From Plantago major (Eukaryota > Streptophyta > Magnoliopsida > Lamiales > Plantaginaceae), in the NCBI GenBank assembly GCA_026545765.1, contig JAIFAC010000290.1:1-64000 (forward strand): a DNA stretch of 64,000 nt, written 5' to 3'. The position numbers and the translations under genes are program-made. This document shows positions 22,621-34,303 of this stretch, in pieces (position 1 is the stretch's first letter; each line of letters opens with the position of its first letter). Under the pieces are notes generated by a model. That model saw nothing but the letters and a program-made list of their open reading frames with translations. It ran no database searches and was not told the origin of the DNA.

Positions 22621-23649
22621 AGGTACTTCATTACTGATTGATCCCCGATCTGGCGTGTTTACGGTATGGGATCTAAAGCATCTGAGGATATGGTCCATAC
22701 TTGAAGCTATTCGGGATCGGAATGGCTGATGCCTCCACGAGTTGATGCGGAGGTGGGCCCTTTGGGATACTCTTGGTCTTGAGCGATGTAGAATAATGCC
22801 TACATCAACAAAGCGAAGGCGTCTCGATCGATGCGGCCGGGAAGGGCCGTTCACCACCTTGGGAGGCGATCTACCCTCACTAATTATTACCAATCGGTAA
22901 GTATATATATATATGTTTTTTTTCAATATAGCATTGCGTGTATGTATTGTGTCTCTGCTCTATTACTTGTGACATGATAAATTGTTGACTATATATGTTG
23001 TTCAGATGTCACGGGGGGAGGTGAAATCCAAGTATGACAACTTCAAGAAGGCCAAGCATAAGGGCGGGGTATGGACCGACTCCCGGGCCGAGTCTATTGC
23101 GGTATGTTTATGTTGCTTAAAGTTTATATTTGTACACTATTACAAGTTATTTTTAAAAAACAGTAACATTACAAAAAAACTGGTATGTAGCGACGGATAG
23201 ATCCGTCGCTTCTGATTGACGATCCGTCGCCCATGCAGGGCGACGGATATCAATCCGTCGTCCACTTGGGCCTTTGGCGACGGATATCTATCCGTCATCG
23301 ATTCATGACGGATTGGGCGACGGATTAATATATTTGACTTCTTTTTTTTAATCGATTATTGCGGCGGATAGATTCTATCCGTGCCAAATCTCTTGACGGA
23401 TAGATTCTATTAATGCGTCCCATCTATGACGGATAGAAATCCGTCACTATTTATTCGTATTAATCCCTATTTTACGTAGTTCACCTATTTAATCAATATA
23501 ATGTTCAATAATAAATCAATATCTGAAAATGTTTCAATAAATGATAAATAATATAAAGTAATATCGAGCGGGAGAAATTATCCGAACAAGTGTAAATATA
23601 ATAAATCGAGCATATATACATAACTAGCTACCAGACGGGGGTGAAATTT

Positions 23650-24450
23650 GGCGAACGGGACATGGCACTCCATACATGTAAGAAGGCGCTTGTTCTCCTC
23701 CCTTCGTTCTCTGTCGCGGCGCTCCATCTCGTCCCTTTGTTGCTCCATCTCTTGAGTTAACCGAGCAACATGTTCCGGACACTCTTTGCACCATTTAGAG
23801 ACACAGTCACTGTGTATGGCAGACGTCTAGGCTTGGGATGATGATGAGGCGCCGGACTATGACTCAAACCGAGGCTCCCAAGTCCATATATTAGTCCTTC
23901 TTTGTCCGGTTTGTTGACCTCTAGGAATGTTGTCAACTTGTTGATTGACACATCACCGTCTCGTCCTCACCTGCCACACGAGCATCAACCTCGGCTGAAA
24001 TCGTGAATAGCGAGATATCATGATCGATTCTTGTTTTCAAAAATAACTTGTAATAGTGTACAAATATGAAATCTAAGCAACATAAACATACAATAAAGAG
24101 GCGATCGGTCCATACCAGCCCTACTGGCCTTCTTGAAGATGTCATACTTGGATGTCACCTCCCCCCGTGCGATCTAAACAACATATATAGTCAACAATTT
24201 ATCATCTCACAATTAAGTAATCAAAGACACAATACATGCACGTAATGCTAGATTGAAAAAAAAACATATATATACATACCGATTGGTAATAATCGGTGTG
24301 ATGGATCGCCTCCCAAGGTGGTGAATGGCCGCTTCACTGCATCGATCGGTAGAGGCCACTGCATTGATTCGCCGATGGAGAGCATTGGGCCACCCGATCT
24401 CGAATAGCCTTCCAGTACATACCATATCCTGTAGATTTTTAGATCCACGA
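23650..24450 (-). pseudogene. Second CACTA gene in deletion derivative
   Basis: The minus-strand relative of 22630-23160, extending farther. It includes the segment ending NALHRRINA (24425-24213), the KYDIFKKA-like exon near 24140, and a C-terminal part at 24020-23757. That part has AEVDARVAGEDETV and the block EGLIYGLGSLG, which usually closes these plant transposase-family proteins. Introns and frameshifts break it. Confidence 0.65.
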
Positions 24451-24589
24451 TCCTAAAATAAAGGGCTGTGGGAACTTGATCAACTCTTAAACCTTCTACA
24501 TTCCCAATTTCATTTCAACATCCAAAGTCGATAAATATATAACGTCACCACATGTTACATCAATTTAATAAGATCTGACAACATCAGAT

Positions 24590-24890
24590 ATGGTGACTAA
24601 CATATCACCCCGAACAAAGTGGCTAACATACCACTCACATATAGTGGCTAACATACCACTCGCATTGTCTAAATTTTACTAACCTGATGGCGACTAACAT
24701 ATCACCACGAACAAAGTGGCTAACATACCACTCACATATAGTGGCTAACATACCACTCATTGTCCTAAATTTTACTAACACAATGATGACTAACATATCA
24801 CTCGAACAAAGTGGCTAACATACCACTCACATATAGTAACATTTATCGACTCACATTGTCCTAAATTTTACTAACACAATAATGTCATAT
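24590..24890. repeat. Hairpin minisatellite (right copy)
   Basis: The reverse-complement array of 22256-22435, with units gtggctaacataccac and gtgactaacatatcac in about three higher-order repeats. Some units are partly degraded (gtaacatttatcgactc near 24836). Confidence 0.85.
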
Positions 24891-25389
24891 TTTAACCCCC
24901 CTCGATAGTGGCTAACATTCCACCCACATATGGCTATAGCACAACAGAACCAACACAATTTGATTATTATACAAACTCTCTCACGCTCAACCATATGTTA
25001 CTCTGGATTTGAGATTGCAAATGCAATGAAACCTTGACCCCTTTGAAAACTTCGATTGAACTACGCCATTTAGAATGCGACAATACATCCTTGAACAATC
25101 GGTATTCATTGAATAATTAGATAATAACGACACATTTGAATTCATTAGATCGAGGTCTATCATTTACGATAATAAATCAATTTCAATCAATTGCTCGTAA
25201 TATAAGTTGTATTAGCTTCAACATCAATTGTTATTCGGCATTACATAATATAAGTTACATTAGCTTCAATTTTACCATAATGTTTGGTTTCATATATCGA
25301 CTAATGATTACTAGTTATACAAACTGAGACAAATCGGATTATCAAATGATTCTTTCTCTTGCGACCCCCTCCTCATCTTGTGGCGCTCC

Positions 25390-25750
25390 CCTACCACAGA
25401 ACTTGCATTCCAGCAGATCTACATCCTCCTCCCAATACACCATGCACATGTTCAACAAGTGAAAGACACTCGATAGGCGGCCCCACACCTCGCCCTCCTC
25501 CATTGGAGGTATGCCATAAACGGTGCTTCCTCACCATGATGAATCCATACATGATACTCGGGCATGAATCCATAGCGTCATGAAGTGCTGAATCTTTGTA
25601 GTAGTCATAAATTGCTTGTTTCTCTGAGTTTCTAATGCGGACACTTTATCAACCCCAGTTGCACAGGACGTCCCATGGCAAGCGAGATGAAACCTTTAAC
25701 CCTTCTACAAAACTCCTAGAAACTACATCATTTACGCGATACGATCGTAC
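25390..25750 (-). pseudogene. Transposase-associated domain exon
   Basis: On the minus strand this resembles the first exon of the right-hand CACTA gene (61038-61330): a cysteine region, then a stretch ending in an H-G-E-E-A-like block. It matches the Transpos_assoc domain found N-terminal to TNP2. It is frameshifted, and no TNP2 core follows. Confidence 0.6.
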
Positions 25751-26039
25751 ATCCATAAATGGTTGGAATTCATTGTATACTTTTAAACTTTGTTCGATTG
25801 ATTAAATCGTATTTAATTTATTAGATCGATTCAATTAGGATAAGAAGATCGTAGAGATTAATTGTTAATTATTATCGTTCCTTATAAATTAATTATTAAG
25901 TGTTAGATATGTTACAAAATTTATTAAGTGTTTTACTACTACGAGTTATAAATTATAAATTACACGTTAATATAATCAACATATTATCAAATGCTCAAAA
26001 CACTTAGCGCATCCTCGTAATTTAGTACATATCTGAATT

Positions 26040-26400
26040 TATCAAATCAACTCAACTACTACTTACATATATATCAAATTAACTACATACATACTTAACA
26101 TACATATCAAATTACACATACATATCAAATTACATACATACTTAACATACATATCAAATTAACTAAACTAACTAAACCATCTACATACATACTTAATTAA
26201 CATACATACTTCATTACATACATACTTATCATTAACATACATACATATTGAATTACTACATACATTCATATCAAATTAACTAAACTAACTATCAAATTAC
26301 ATATACAAATCAAATTAATCAAATTACATATACATATCAAATTACATATAATTGATCAAATTAACTAAACAAGCTACTACATACTTCATATAAACATACA
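26040..26400. repeat. Degenerate catacatatcaaattaact repeats
   Basis: An AT-rich run of loosely repeated acatacata and atcaaattaacta units in the 5' intron of the CACTA derivative. The equivalent place in the right-hand element (60530-60660) has gtaagtatgtatgg repeats, its reverse-complement counterpart. Confidence 0.7.
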
Positions 26401-27049
26401 TTTGAGAATAAGTAGTCGAAATCAAAAAATTCCAATTTTCAAAGTTAGGGTTTAAGTAATACCTTTGATTCCAAAGAAAATAGCAGATGAAATTTGATAT
26501 TGAAGGAAGAAAGCGAGCTCCTCGTCCAACGATCTTCGAATTGACACCAAGATTGGGAAGAATCGACAACAAATGGCCGGATTTGACGGAGGAGAAAGGA
26601 AGAAAAAGAAGAAAAACGAAGAACACTTGAGCCGAAATGAATCTATTTAAAAAAAGATAAAGAAAAGGTCAAACAAGATAATCAAATCGTCCGTCAAGCG
26701 AATTGGGCGACGGATTATCTATCGTCATACTGACTCGATTAGGCGGCGACATTAATATCCGTCCATCCATCATGCGCGGTGAGGCGACGGATCGCTCTTG
26801 TTAGCGACGGATAAAGTGAATTTTTTGTAGTGGTATGACTATACACCTAAAATGTACATGTGACATGAAGTAGATATGAGTCATAAAGTCATACTAAAAT
26901 ATTAGATTGTTCTACTATTGTATGGACAAGGTACATATATAGGATGTCGTATGGGACGACTATACACCTACATGTACACATGACATGAAGTACATGTCAT
27001 AGCGAACTCATACTACCAACACTACATTTAGACAGTGGGAGCAAGGATA

Positions 27050-27430
27050 AATCTGGGTTTATGGTAAAGGCTTCTCCGCACATATGTGATAATTGGATTG
27101 ATCACAATTGTGAAATTTATTCATCTTGATAACAATGTTGAATTGGACGGTATCCGATATAGATAAATACATGGTGTATTATAGTAGATTCAACAACCAA
27201 GTCTGGTACAATGCTGATTATGGGTTCTTAGACGAACTAGGGGTAGTTAAGTCTTTGGAAATCAAATTTGGAGATTGCGATTTTACTGGTGTGATTGCGT
27301 ATGCAAAGGAACCAAGATCTTACGATATTAGCGCAACATTACTGAGACAGTATCATTGGATTGGAGACCACTGATACATGATAACAAAGAAATAAAGTGT
27401 ATTCTCCTTGAGGACACATTGGCTGATTCT
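27050..27430 (+). pseudogene. Copia RNase H fragment
   Basis: One frame (27126-27374) reads ...LDELGVVKSLE, then a D-C-D-like acidic site, then AKEPRSYD, the usual copia RNase H C-terminal half. After a frameshift it ends LADSFTKPCL near 27448, the common copia pol terminus (ADPLTKPL). Catalytic residues are incomplete. Confidence 0.7.
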
Positions 27431-27505
27431 TTCACTAAACCTTGTCTTTAGAGAGACAAGTTAGCCATTTTAAGAATAAAGTGTTTGGCTCGAGTGGTGA
27501 CTCTG

Positions 27506-29155
27506 GGCAGTGGGAGATTGAAAGTATATATGTCCTAGAGACAATTATATTGTGGACAAATATACTTATTCACATTCAGTATTTGCATATAATTGTTATA
27601 TGTAATTATAACGTATATATGGACATATATATATATATATATATATATATTGGCGTTACAATGTTTAAATGTTTATTATTTGTTTGTCGGCATTCATTTA
27701 TACACGTGTTCCCATGAGTTTAATGTTGTCACTGACAATGTGAGATCTTGTGTGATATAGCATAAGCTCTTATATCGCCCCAATCAATGATCATCGAGAA
27801 TTGAATATCGATGATACATAATATCCTTGGGATATTGAAGATTAGCATGTGGTCTACATCATATCCTTAGATGGATGTAGTGGTTCTCACAACTACGAAT
27901 AACTCGGTTATTCATGATTGACACATGGACACTTTAGAGAGTGTTGGTATACACTACTGAGAAACCATTTGGTGTATTCTATTTATGTGTTTATGGAAGT
28001 ATCAGCATGTAGGGTGATGTAATAGTCCTTTGACTTGAGGTCAATACGACTTCATGTGTGAAGTGATGTACTTTGGTCACGACCAACGCTTGCACTCCTG
28101 AGGGGTAGATACGGCGTGCGCTGGCCGCTGGGTATATCATGGAGCATATGGAAGTTGTAGTTGAGTCAAGATAGAATTCATTCCTCGTAATAGAATTTGA
28201 GAGAATACTCTACTTCTCATATTTAGTTGTTCATTAGTCACTGGCCAGTGCATTGGATATGTATTCGAAATAGTGTTCGAATAAATCAAGGATCAACTAA
28301 TACGATTGAGAGATATTGATTAAGTTATTGGAACATACACACAATATCAAGTTCTAGACTTAATCGAGTATTCGTGAATGAAGGGACCGTATCATCATTA
28401 GCTCTACATTTCAGGGAGTTTGTATAAGTCCTCACAAACGTCCTTATGTATCAAGAATGTCCAATGAATCATCTAGAAGTTCGTCCAGACCTTAATTTAA
28501 TTAGTGCTTACTATACATAAGGCCCTAGGGTCACACAATATAGTTGCATCAATCGTATGTTGGAATTAATTAGATGTTAATTAGATTGAACATCTAATTT
28601 AATTAAATGTCTAATTGGATTATGAATATTTAATTTATATTATGAAGGATATTCTATTTGATAGAAATTAATTAAATTTTATTGGATTAAACATTTAATT
28701 AAATAAAACATATAATTGGATTAAATATATTTAATAGAGAATTTTCTATTTTATGAAAAATATTTAATTAAGTTAAATTTGATTTATTTGGGCTTAATTA
28801 GTTATTTATAAGAATGTACTTGGATAGATTTAGAATCATGGTCCAAAAGTCCAAGAAACACATAGAAGAAGAAGAAGGAACAACTGTTGGGTCGGAAAGT
28901 AAGGGGGGCGCGTGGTGCTTCCGGAATCTCCCCTTTTCTTGGTCACTACTCTTTTTCTTGCTTCTTTGTTTTGGTAATTTTTGTTTTGAATGATTATTGA
29001 AACCTTACAAATAGAAGGTCCCATTCATAATTTAAACACACCAAAATTCATCGGATAAAGAATTCACAACAAATTCATTTAATGAAGTCTTTCAAGAATT
29101 TTATATAGTCTAAGGATTGATATTTTTTTTTAAAAAAAAGAAAACAATGGGATCA
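27506..29155 (+). repeat. Copia LTR (solo or 3')
   Basis: A polypurine-like gcagtgggaga (27507-27517) is followed by tgaaagtatatatgtcctagagac, the LTR start. An (AT)n run lies at 27625-27650. AT-rich sequence continues to about 29155, where the end is uncertain. No partner LTR was seen. Confidence 0.55.
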
Positions 29156-30689
29156 TCATTTTGAACAAAAGAGACTACATATTGAAGCTGAAATGCTGGA
29201 TTCACTATAGGAATTTCGTCAAACTGTGTCAAAATTTAGCAATGGAAATGTTGTCATCAAAATTTAGCAATGAAATGTTGTCGTCACTGATCAATGACTA
29301 TTCTCGGTTGACGGCGACAGAATGGCAGTTCGGTCAAATTCGTTACAAAAGCCATCTCTAATTCGTTGATAGATAGAGACATACAATACTTGTCGTCACT
29401 AATCCGTTGTTAATTTTTATTCGAAAAAAATAGATCTTAATTTTATAGAAGGATTAGGTTTTCCATTGCTAATCTTTAAATTTGTATTTGTGTTTCTTTA
29501 CATATGGATATACGTTAATTATGATATTAGATGAACATGTATACATATACATACTCTAGAACGTTATGCGTGTTATGATGGAACGTATTTATAAATAATG
29601 GAAAAAGTATATGAATGTGAGTGATCGTTGTTTGAGATAATGAATTGACTATTTTTCGAGTTGGATTAGGATTTGGGTTAATGCAAACTGATCTATTTTA
29701 ATTTAATTGGAGAAGAAAGATTGATTATCGTTTTTTTTAATGATGATATGATTTTGTTGGGGTTGAATTATGAGTTAAACTTTAATTGGACAAGACAATT
29801 GTGTTTTTTAGTGATGAATTGATTTTGTCGTGTTGAATTAGTGCTTGTAATTTAATTGGAGAAGACATGCTAAAGTCTAATTTACATATATATTACAAAT
29901 GAGTTCAATTTAACTTAAATTAAATATGCAATTCTTGATTCAAATAGTTGTCCATTTATGTAGGTGCGTTTAGTAGGATACTTAGTAAGATTTAGTATCT
30001 GGTTAGTGCATTCTCTTGAATTTGGTAAATCGCTTATATATATATATATAACTAGTATTACAAATCTAAGACTTTAGACCATATATTACTCAGATTAATT
30101 AAAAACATAGCTTTCTTCTTTTGGTTTCATTACATAACCCATAAATGGAAAGTTTTCTGTATTAACTAAGTCTTTATTATTTCTCTTTCTGCTTTTATTA
30201 TCACTTTATTTAATCTATCTTACTTTCTGGCTTTACAACTTTCCAATATAATTCCTTTTGTAAGTAGTTTTTTATTACAAATGTCTTAATTCAAGAAAGT
30301 AAGAGCTTAGAAAGCTCTTAATGGACCGGATGGTATACTTAATAAGGATTTGTATGAATTTTAACATCTACCAAATATGTTTTAATATGAGTTTATGTAA
30401 TATTAAATCATTACAAAACTATATTTTTTTACTTGTAAAGTCTCTATTCAAGTGAACGAGAGTTATTACGAGTCTATAGTAACGCGAAGATAAACATATT
30501 ATATACGCTCTAGCGACTAGCGACGGAAGACCTAATCCCTCACTAATTTTTGAATTTTGTATTTGTGTTTCTTTGCTTATGTACATATTTAATTTATTTA
30601 ATTATGCAATTAGATGAACGTATCTATTACCATTCATAAGCAATGTACTGATAGCATCTCATCTAAAAACTCGAACTTATAGAGAGGTA
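29156..30689. other. AT-rich intergenic stretch
   Basis: I see no gene here. Traces of gcgacgga-type CACTA subterminal sequence occur near 29310-29400 and 30515-30540. There is a short (TA)n at 30037-30050. The only open frames are short and unrecognised. Confidence 0.6.
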
Positions 30690-31477
30690 TGAAATCAATC
30701 GTTTATATTAATCTTTCCGTCTTGTATTCGTGGCCGATGTCAACCCTTTTGAGGAGGCCATTCGAGTTGAAATTTAATATGTGGCGGAGTTTGTCTCTTC
30801 ATGTAACGAAAAATCAACAAAACCAGCACCCTTGCTCACTCCATTTTGATCAAGCAAAATCTTTCACGATGTTATGGTCCCAAATTCAACAAATAACTCC
30901 AACTTATCATCATTTACGCTATCATCTAGATTTTTCAAGTACAAATTTGCACCTTTCAGTTTCTCGAATCTGTTATTTCTTTCCTATTCGTACTTAGCTT
31001 TCAACTGTGCCTCCCTTTCAGATTTATTCTCAGCCTTGCCGACATACAAGACCTTGTATTAATAGAGGTGGCATTCAAACCTTCTACAGCAGCAGCTGCA
31101 TCATCTACATTCTCAAAGTTAACAAAATCAAAGCATTTGGACTTTCCATTTACGTCTTTCATAACATTGCACTGGTGATGCGACCAAATTTTCCAAACAT
31201 CTCTTTAAGACCTTCGTCCTCAGTACTTTCAGGGAGATTTTTAACATAAACATTGGTGAATTTTGGTAAACCTTTCCCTCCATTTCTTTCATGTTGACGA
31301 ACAAAAGGCCCAACATACACTTGCTTGTCATTCAGCAGCATACCATTCAGCCTCTCTCAACTGCTATTTTTGCAACCTCCTCCTTATCAAACTGCACAAA
31401 TCCATACCCTTTCGGTTTCTACAGCTGTCAGAAGCAACCTTGCAAGAAAGCACGGTTCCAAAGACATAAGCGTTTCG
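30690..31477 (-). pseudogene. PABP pseudogene, RRM2 to RRM4
   Basis: Poly(A)-binding protein binds mRNA tails through four RRM domains. On the minus strand this piece has the RRM2 end (GTVLSCKV, then KGYGFVQF), the linker to RRM3 with NDKQVYVGPFVR, RRM3 (FTNVYVKNLPEST) and RRM4 ([15 protein letters not shown]). In-frame stops occur in the RRM3-RRM4 linker and in RRM4, and frames shift. RRM1 lies at 37883-38215, beyond an inserted copia element. No intron is visible between the RRMs, which may mean a processed copy or simply a long exon. Confidence 0.85.
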
Positions 31478-32294
31478 TGTTGGTTCCGGTTAGCACTTTG
31501 CAAGCTGCAAGAAAGGTCAGTACAATAAATTTAATGGAATTACAAGAGGAAAGATGATTACACTTACTACAACTGGTTACAAGTTTAGAGATTAAAGAGA
31601 ATTATTCGGATTAAATCGCGGGCAATGACGGTGATTAATGCTTCACTTAATTGAATTTGACCGCCTTAGTAAGCTTGGCCTTCCTTGAACAATCATCCCA
31701 AGTCTGACCAATCTCAGCAACTACTGGAAGCTCTACAATAGAAGCTCTGTCGAACTTTAGTAGTGAAGAAACTCTCGAATTATCTATGATGTAGAAGATT
31801 GAGTGTAGAAGAGAAGAGATGATAGATTTTCTAGATATGTGATTTCATATGGGGAATAAACATCCTTTTATAGCCTCACAAGAGTAGCTCAAGGGTTTAA
31901 TAAGTATCTTCTTGATGATACTTATTAACACATAGTATTAGTGGAGAGTTACAAAACTAATACCATTAGTGAAGAGTTACAAGTCACTTATTAACTCTTT
32001 AGTAATTGACTCCTAGTAATGGAGTAAAATTGAAGACCAACCATCAATGAACTCAAGTTTCCTTCATTTTTTCCACGTGTGATAATTTATCAACCACACC
32101 ACATTGAGCCAATTTAACTTTCACACCAAGAATTGGTTTCCTCGCATGTCTTCCACCATTACGAAGCTTGCGCAACCCACTCATAACGAGTTAAGAGCAT
32201 GAAAACCGTGCGGTGGAACCTATTTAAATTGTTGCCCAATTCTCCATAACACCAACAAATTAAGAAATTGCTTTAACAAACCAATTCTCCAACA
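31478..32294 (-). repeat. 3' LTR of PABP copia
   Basis: Plus-strand reading TGTTGGTTCCGG...CTCCAACA. It differs from 37060-37882 at several CAG/CTG sites, for example aatcgcgggcaatgacgg against aatcctggatgagacagc. Confidence 0.9.
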
Positions 32295-32872
32295 ATCCCC
32301 ACATGAAAGAAAATTGGTTGGTAAATGCAAATGCGACCTAACCATGCAAGTTGAGAGTTCTTGAGAAAAACATTGCCTCGGGAAAGGTGGTTGTTAGCCT
32401 TGAACATTCCCTAGTGAAATACCATCGGATGCACTTGCCGACAAGTGGGCCGCGATGCCTAGAACTTTCGGCTTTTGTGTGTAACAAGACGATGATATAC
32501 ACCTGACGATTTCCTCTACACCACATAGGTCCTTTCGTTGTTGTCCGTTTTGGCCCTGGACTGCCTTGGAAACTTTCATCGAATGCTCTAGAGATTTAGC
32601 CCTACTTATCATCTCATAGAAGCGGCCCTTCACGTTCGACATAGGTGATCTCGTATTAGAAGTATACTGTCATACCCCACGTGATCAACTCAACATATAA
32701 GGATCATTAAAACTTGCTTATCCTCCCTTTGCAGTCTATCACTCTATCATCATAGGAATAGGTAGGAAACTCAGTTTCCCGAGTGCTAATTGATCCCCAA
32801 CAATTCGGTTGTCCCTTTGAACCTGCAAATTGGGGTTTTCAATTTAGGTAGGGTTGCCATCATGGACGGTAA

Positions 32873-34096
32873 TCATTTAATGGGCTTTAACCCCATTCCC
32901 CTCGATGATTCCTCCACACGGTCTCTCGTAAGACCTTTAGTTAATGGGTCCGCAATGTTTTCTTTGGATCTCACAAACTCCAAAGCTATAACTCCCGTTT
33001 TCAATAGTTTCTTCACGGATTTATGTCTCCTACGAATATGTGGAGACTTCCCATTATACACATTATTCCTTGCTCGTCCAATAGCAGACATACTGTCACA
33101 GTTCAAACTAATTGGATGCATAGGTTTTGACCACATAGGAGTGTCTTCCAAGAAACTTCGTAACCAATCGGCCTCTTGTGCTGCAAGATCCAACGCTATG
33201 AACTCAGACTCCATAGTGGATCTTGTAATGCATGTTTGTTTGCAAGATTTCCAAGACATCGCTGCTCCACCGATTGTGAAAATATACCCACTGTGGATTT
33301 CACGATCGAGGAACCCGTAATCGATTAGCATCATAATACCCTTCAAGTACAGCTGGATATCTCGTAAAATGCAACCCATAGTTAGTCGTGCCCCTTAGAT
33401 ATCTAAGGACTCTAACTACTGCTTTTCAATGTTCATGATTCGGGTTACTCATATATCGAGCTAACTTATTTACTGAGTTAGCAATATACAGTCTAATCTG
33501 ATCCATGAGGTACATTAGGCGCATATGATCCTAGAATACTCAAGTTGTCTACACTTTCTTTCCTATTCTTGCGAGCTTTGACACCACCTCCATAGGAGTT
33601 ACGGCGATCTCATTCTTGTCTTTGTCAAACTTCTCAAGAACCTTTTCAACATAGTGACTACGAGAAAGTGAGTAGCCATCATACATCTTGGAAATTTTCA
33701 TTCCAAGTATGACATCGCAAGGCCCATGTCCTTCATATCAAAATTTCGTGACAACATTCTCTTAGTAGTTATGATGTTATCATTGTTGCCGATGATTATC
33801 ATATCATCCATGTATACGCACACTATGACATAGTCTTTGTCATCTCCTTTTACATATACACACTTGTCACATTGATTTATCCTAAATCCATTTGAAAGCA
33901 TAACATTATCAAATTTCTCATGCCATTGTTTAGGAGCTTGTTTTAATCCATACAAGGATTTAACAAGTCTACACACTTTGTTTTCTTTTCCAGGAACCAC
34001 ATACCCTTCGAGTTGTTCCATGTATATTTCCTCCTCAAGTTCTCCATTGAGGAAAGCTATTTTCACATCCATCTGATGAATTTCAAGATTGAACAA
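32873..34096 (-). pseudogene. PABP copia RT and RNase H
   Basis: RT at 34096-33698 has [30 protein letters not shown] and the catalytic YMDDM (about 33810). RNase H at 33379-32873 has SWKSCKQTCITRSTMESEF, with the acidic Glu, followed by DSMSAIGRA and then NIADPLTKGL, the usual end. The two are separated by a frameshifted zone (33380-33697). The order integrase, RT, RNase H confirms copia. Confidence 0.9.
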
Positions 34097-34303
34097 TGCT
34101 ACAAAAGCAATGATTAATCTAATGGATGTCTTTCTAGATACAGGAGCGTAGGTGTCAAAGTAATCAACACCCTCTGTTTACCTGTATCCCTTAACTACAA
34201 GTCTTGCCTTGTATTTATCCACGGAACCATCTGATTTCATCTTCCTCTTGAAGATCCACTTATGACCTAGTGGTTTAGAACCAGGTGGAAGATGCACAAG
34301 TTC

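Larger units (their letters stand above)
21725..23160 (+). pseudogene. Second CACTA gene (Transposase_24-like)
   Basis: Exon-like pieces of the second CACTA gene, the TnpA-like product expected to bind subterminal repeats. Pieces are 21725-21960, 22090-22215 (MPRRSTTN-like start), 22630-22900 and 23005-23105. The last has the block SRGEVKSKYDNFKKAK, typical of the plant transposase Ptta/En/Spm family. AT-rich introns with GTAAGT donors (for example 22214 and 22899) separate them. A hairpin minisatellite fills the intron at 22256-22435. The gene stops at the CACTA boundary at 23167. A reverse-oriented relative lies at 24020-24898. Confidence 0.65.
1..23166 (+). mobile_element. Outer CACTA (En/Spm) element, interrupted
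   Basis: The plus-strand coding remains of a CACTA DNA transposon lie on both sides of the S1 retrotransposon. TNP2, DUF4218 and DUF4216 sequence runs from 1 to about 2895, and a second CACTA gene runs from 21725 to 23160. Removing 3018-21719 and one CAGAT duplication rejoins the flanks at what looks like a 3' splice site. The 5' terminus lies outside the window. The 3' part stops where another CACTA element begins at 23167, and no continuation is visible after 26832. The left copy is closely related to the element at 59866-64000, with the same gene order and long stretches of similarity. The family assignment is secure; the exact extent is not. Confidence 0.75.
23167..26832 (-). mobile_element. 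CACTA deletion derivative, minus strand
   Basis: The right end, read on the minus strand, begins CACTACAAAAAATTC; the left end reads cattacaaaaaaac, a mutated match. Both ends carry GCGACGGAT-type subterminal repeats (23190-23450 and 26690-26820). On the minus strand the order is 5' leader, tandem-repeat intron, transposase-associated first exon (25750-25390), then directly the second-gene region (24900-23650). TNP2, DUF4218 and DUF4216 are missing, so it would depend on a relative for movement. The flanking triplets (taa and gta) do not match, so a 3-bp target duplication is not confirmed. Confidence 0.75.
26833..29155 (+). mobile_element. 3' fragment of a Ty1/copia element
   Basis: Only RNase H, a polypurine tract and one LTR remain. 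The RNase H and LTR start resemble the widespread plant copia type whose LTR reads ...atgtcctagagacaat. No second LTR or upstream pol is visible. The left side abuts the CACTA terminus at 26832, and the segment at 26833-27040 is repetitive and unassigned. Confidence 0.65.

Noticed and set aside
23164-26835. A 3-bp target duplication around the minus-strand CACTA derivative
   Set aside because: The flanking triplets read taa and gta and do not match.
30690-31477. A functional PABP gene
   Set aside because: In-frame stops, frameshifts, missing C-terminal domain and interruption by a copia element.
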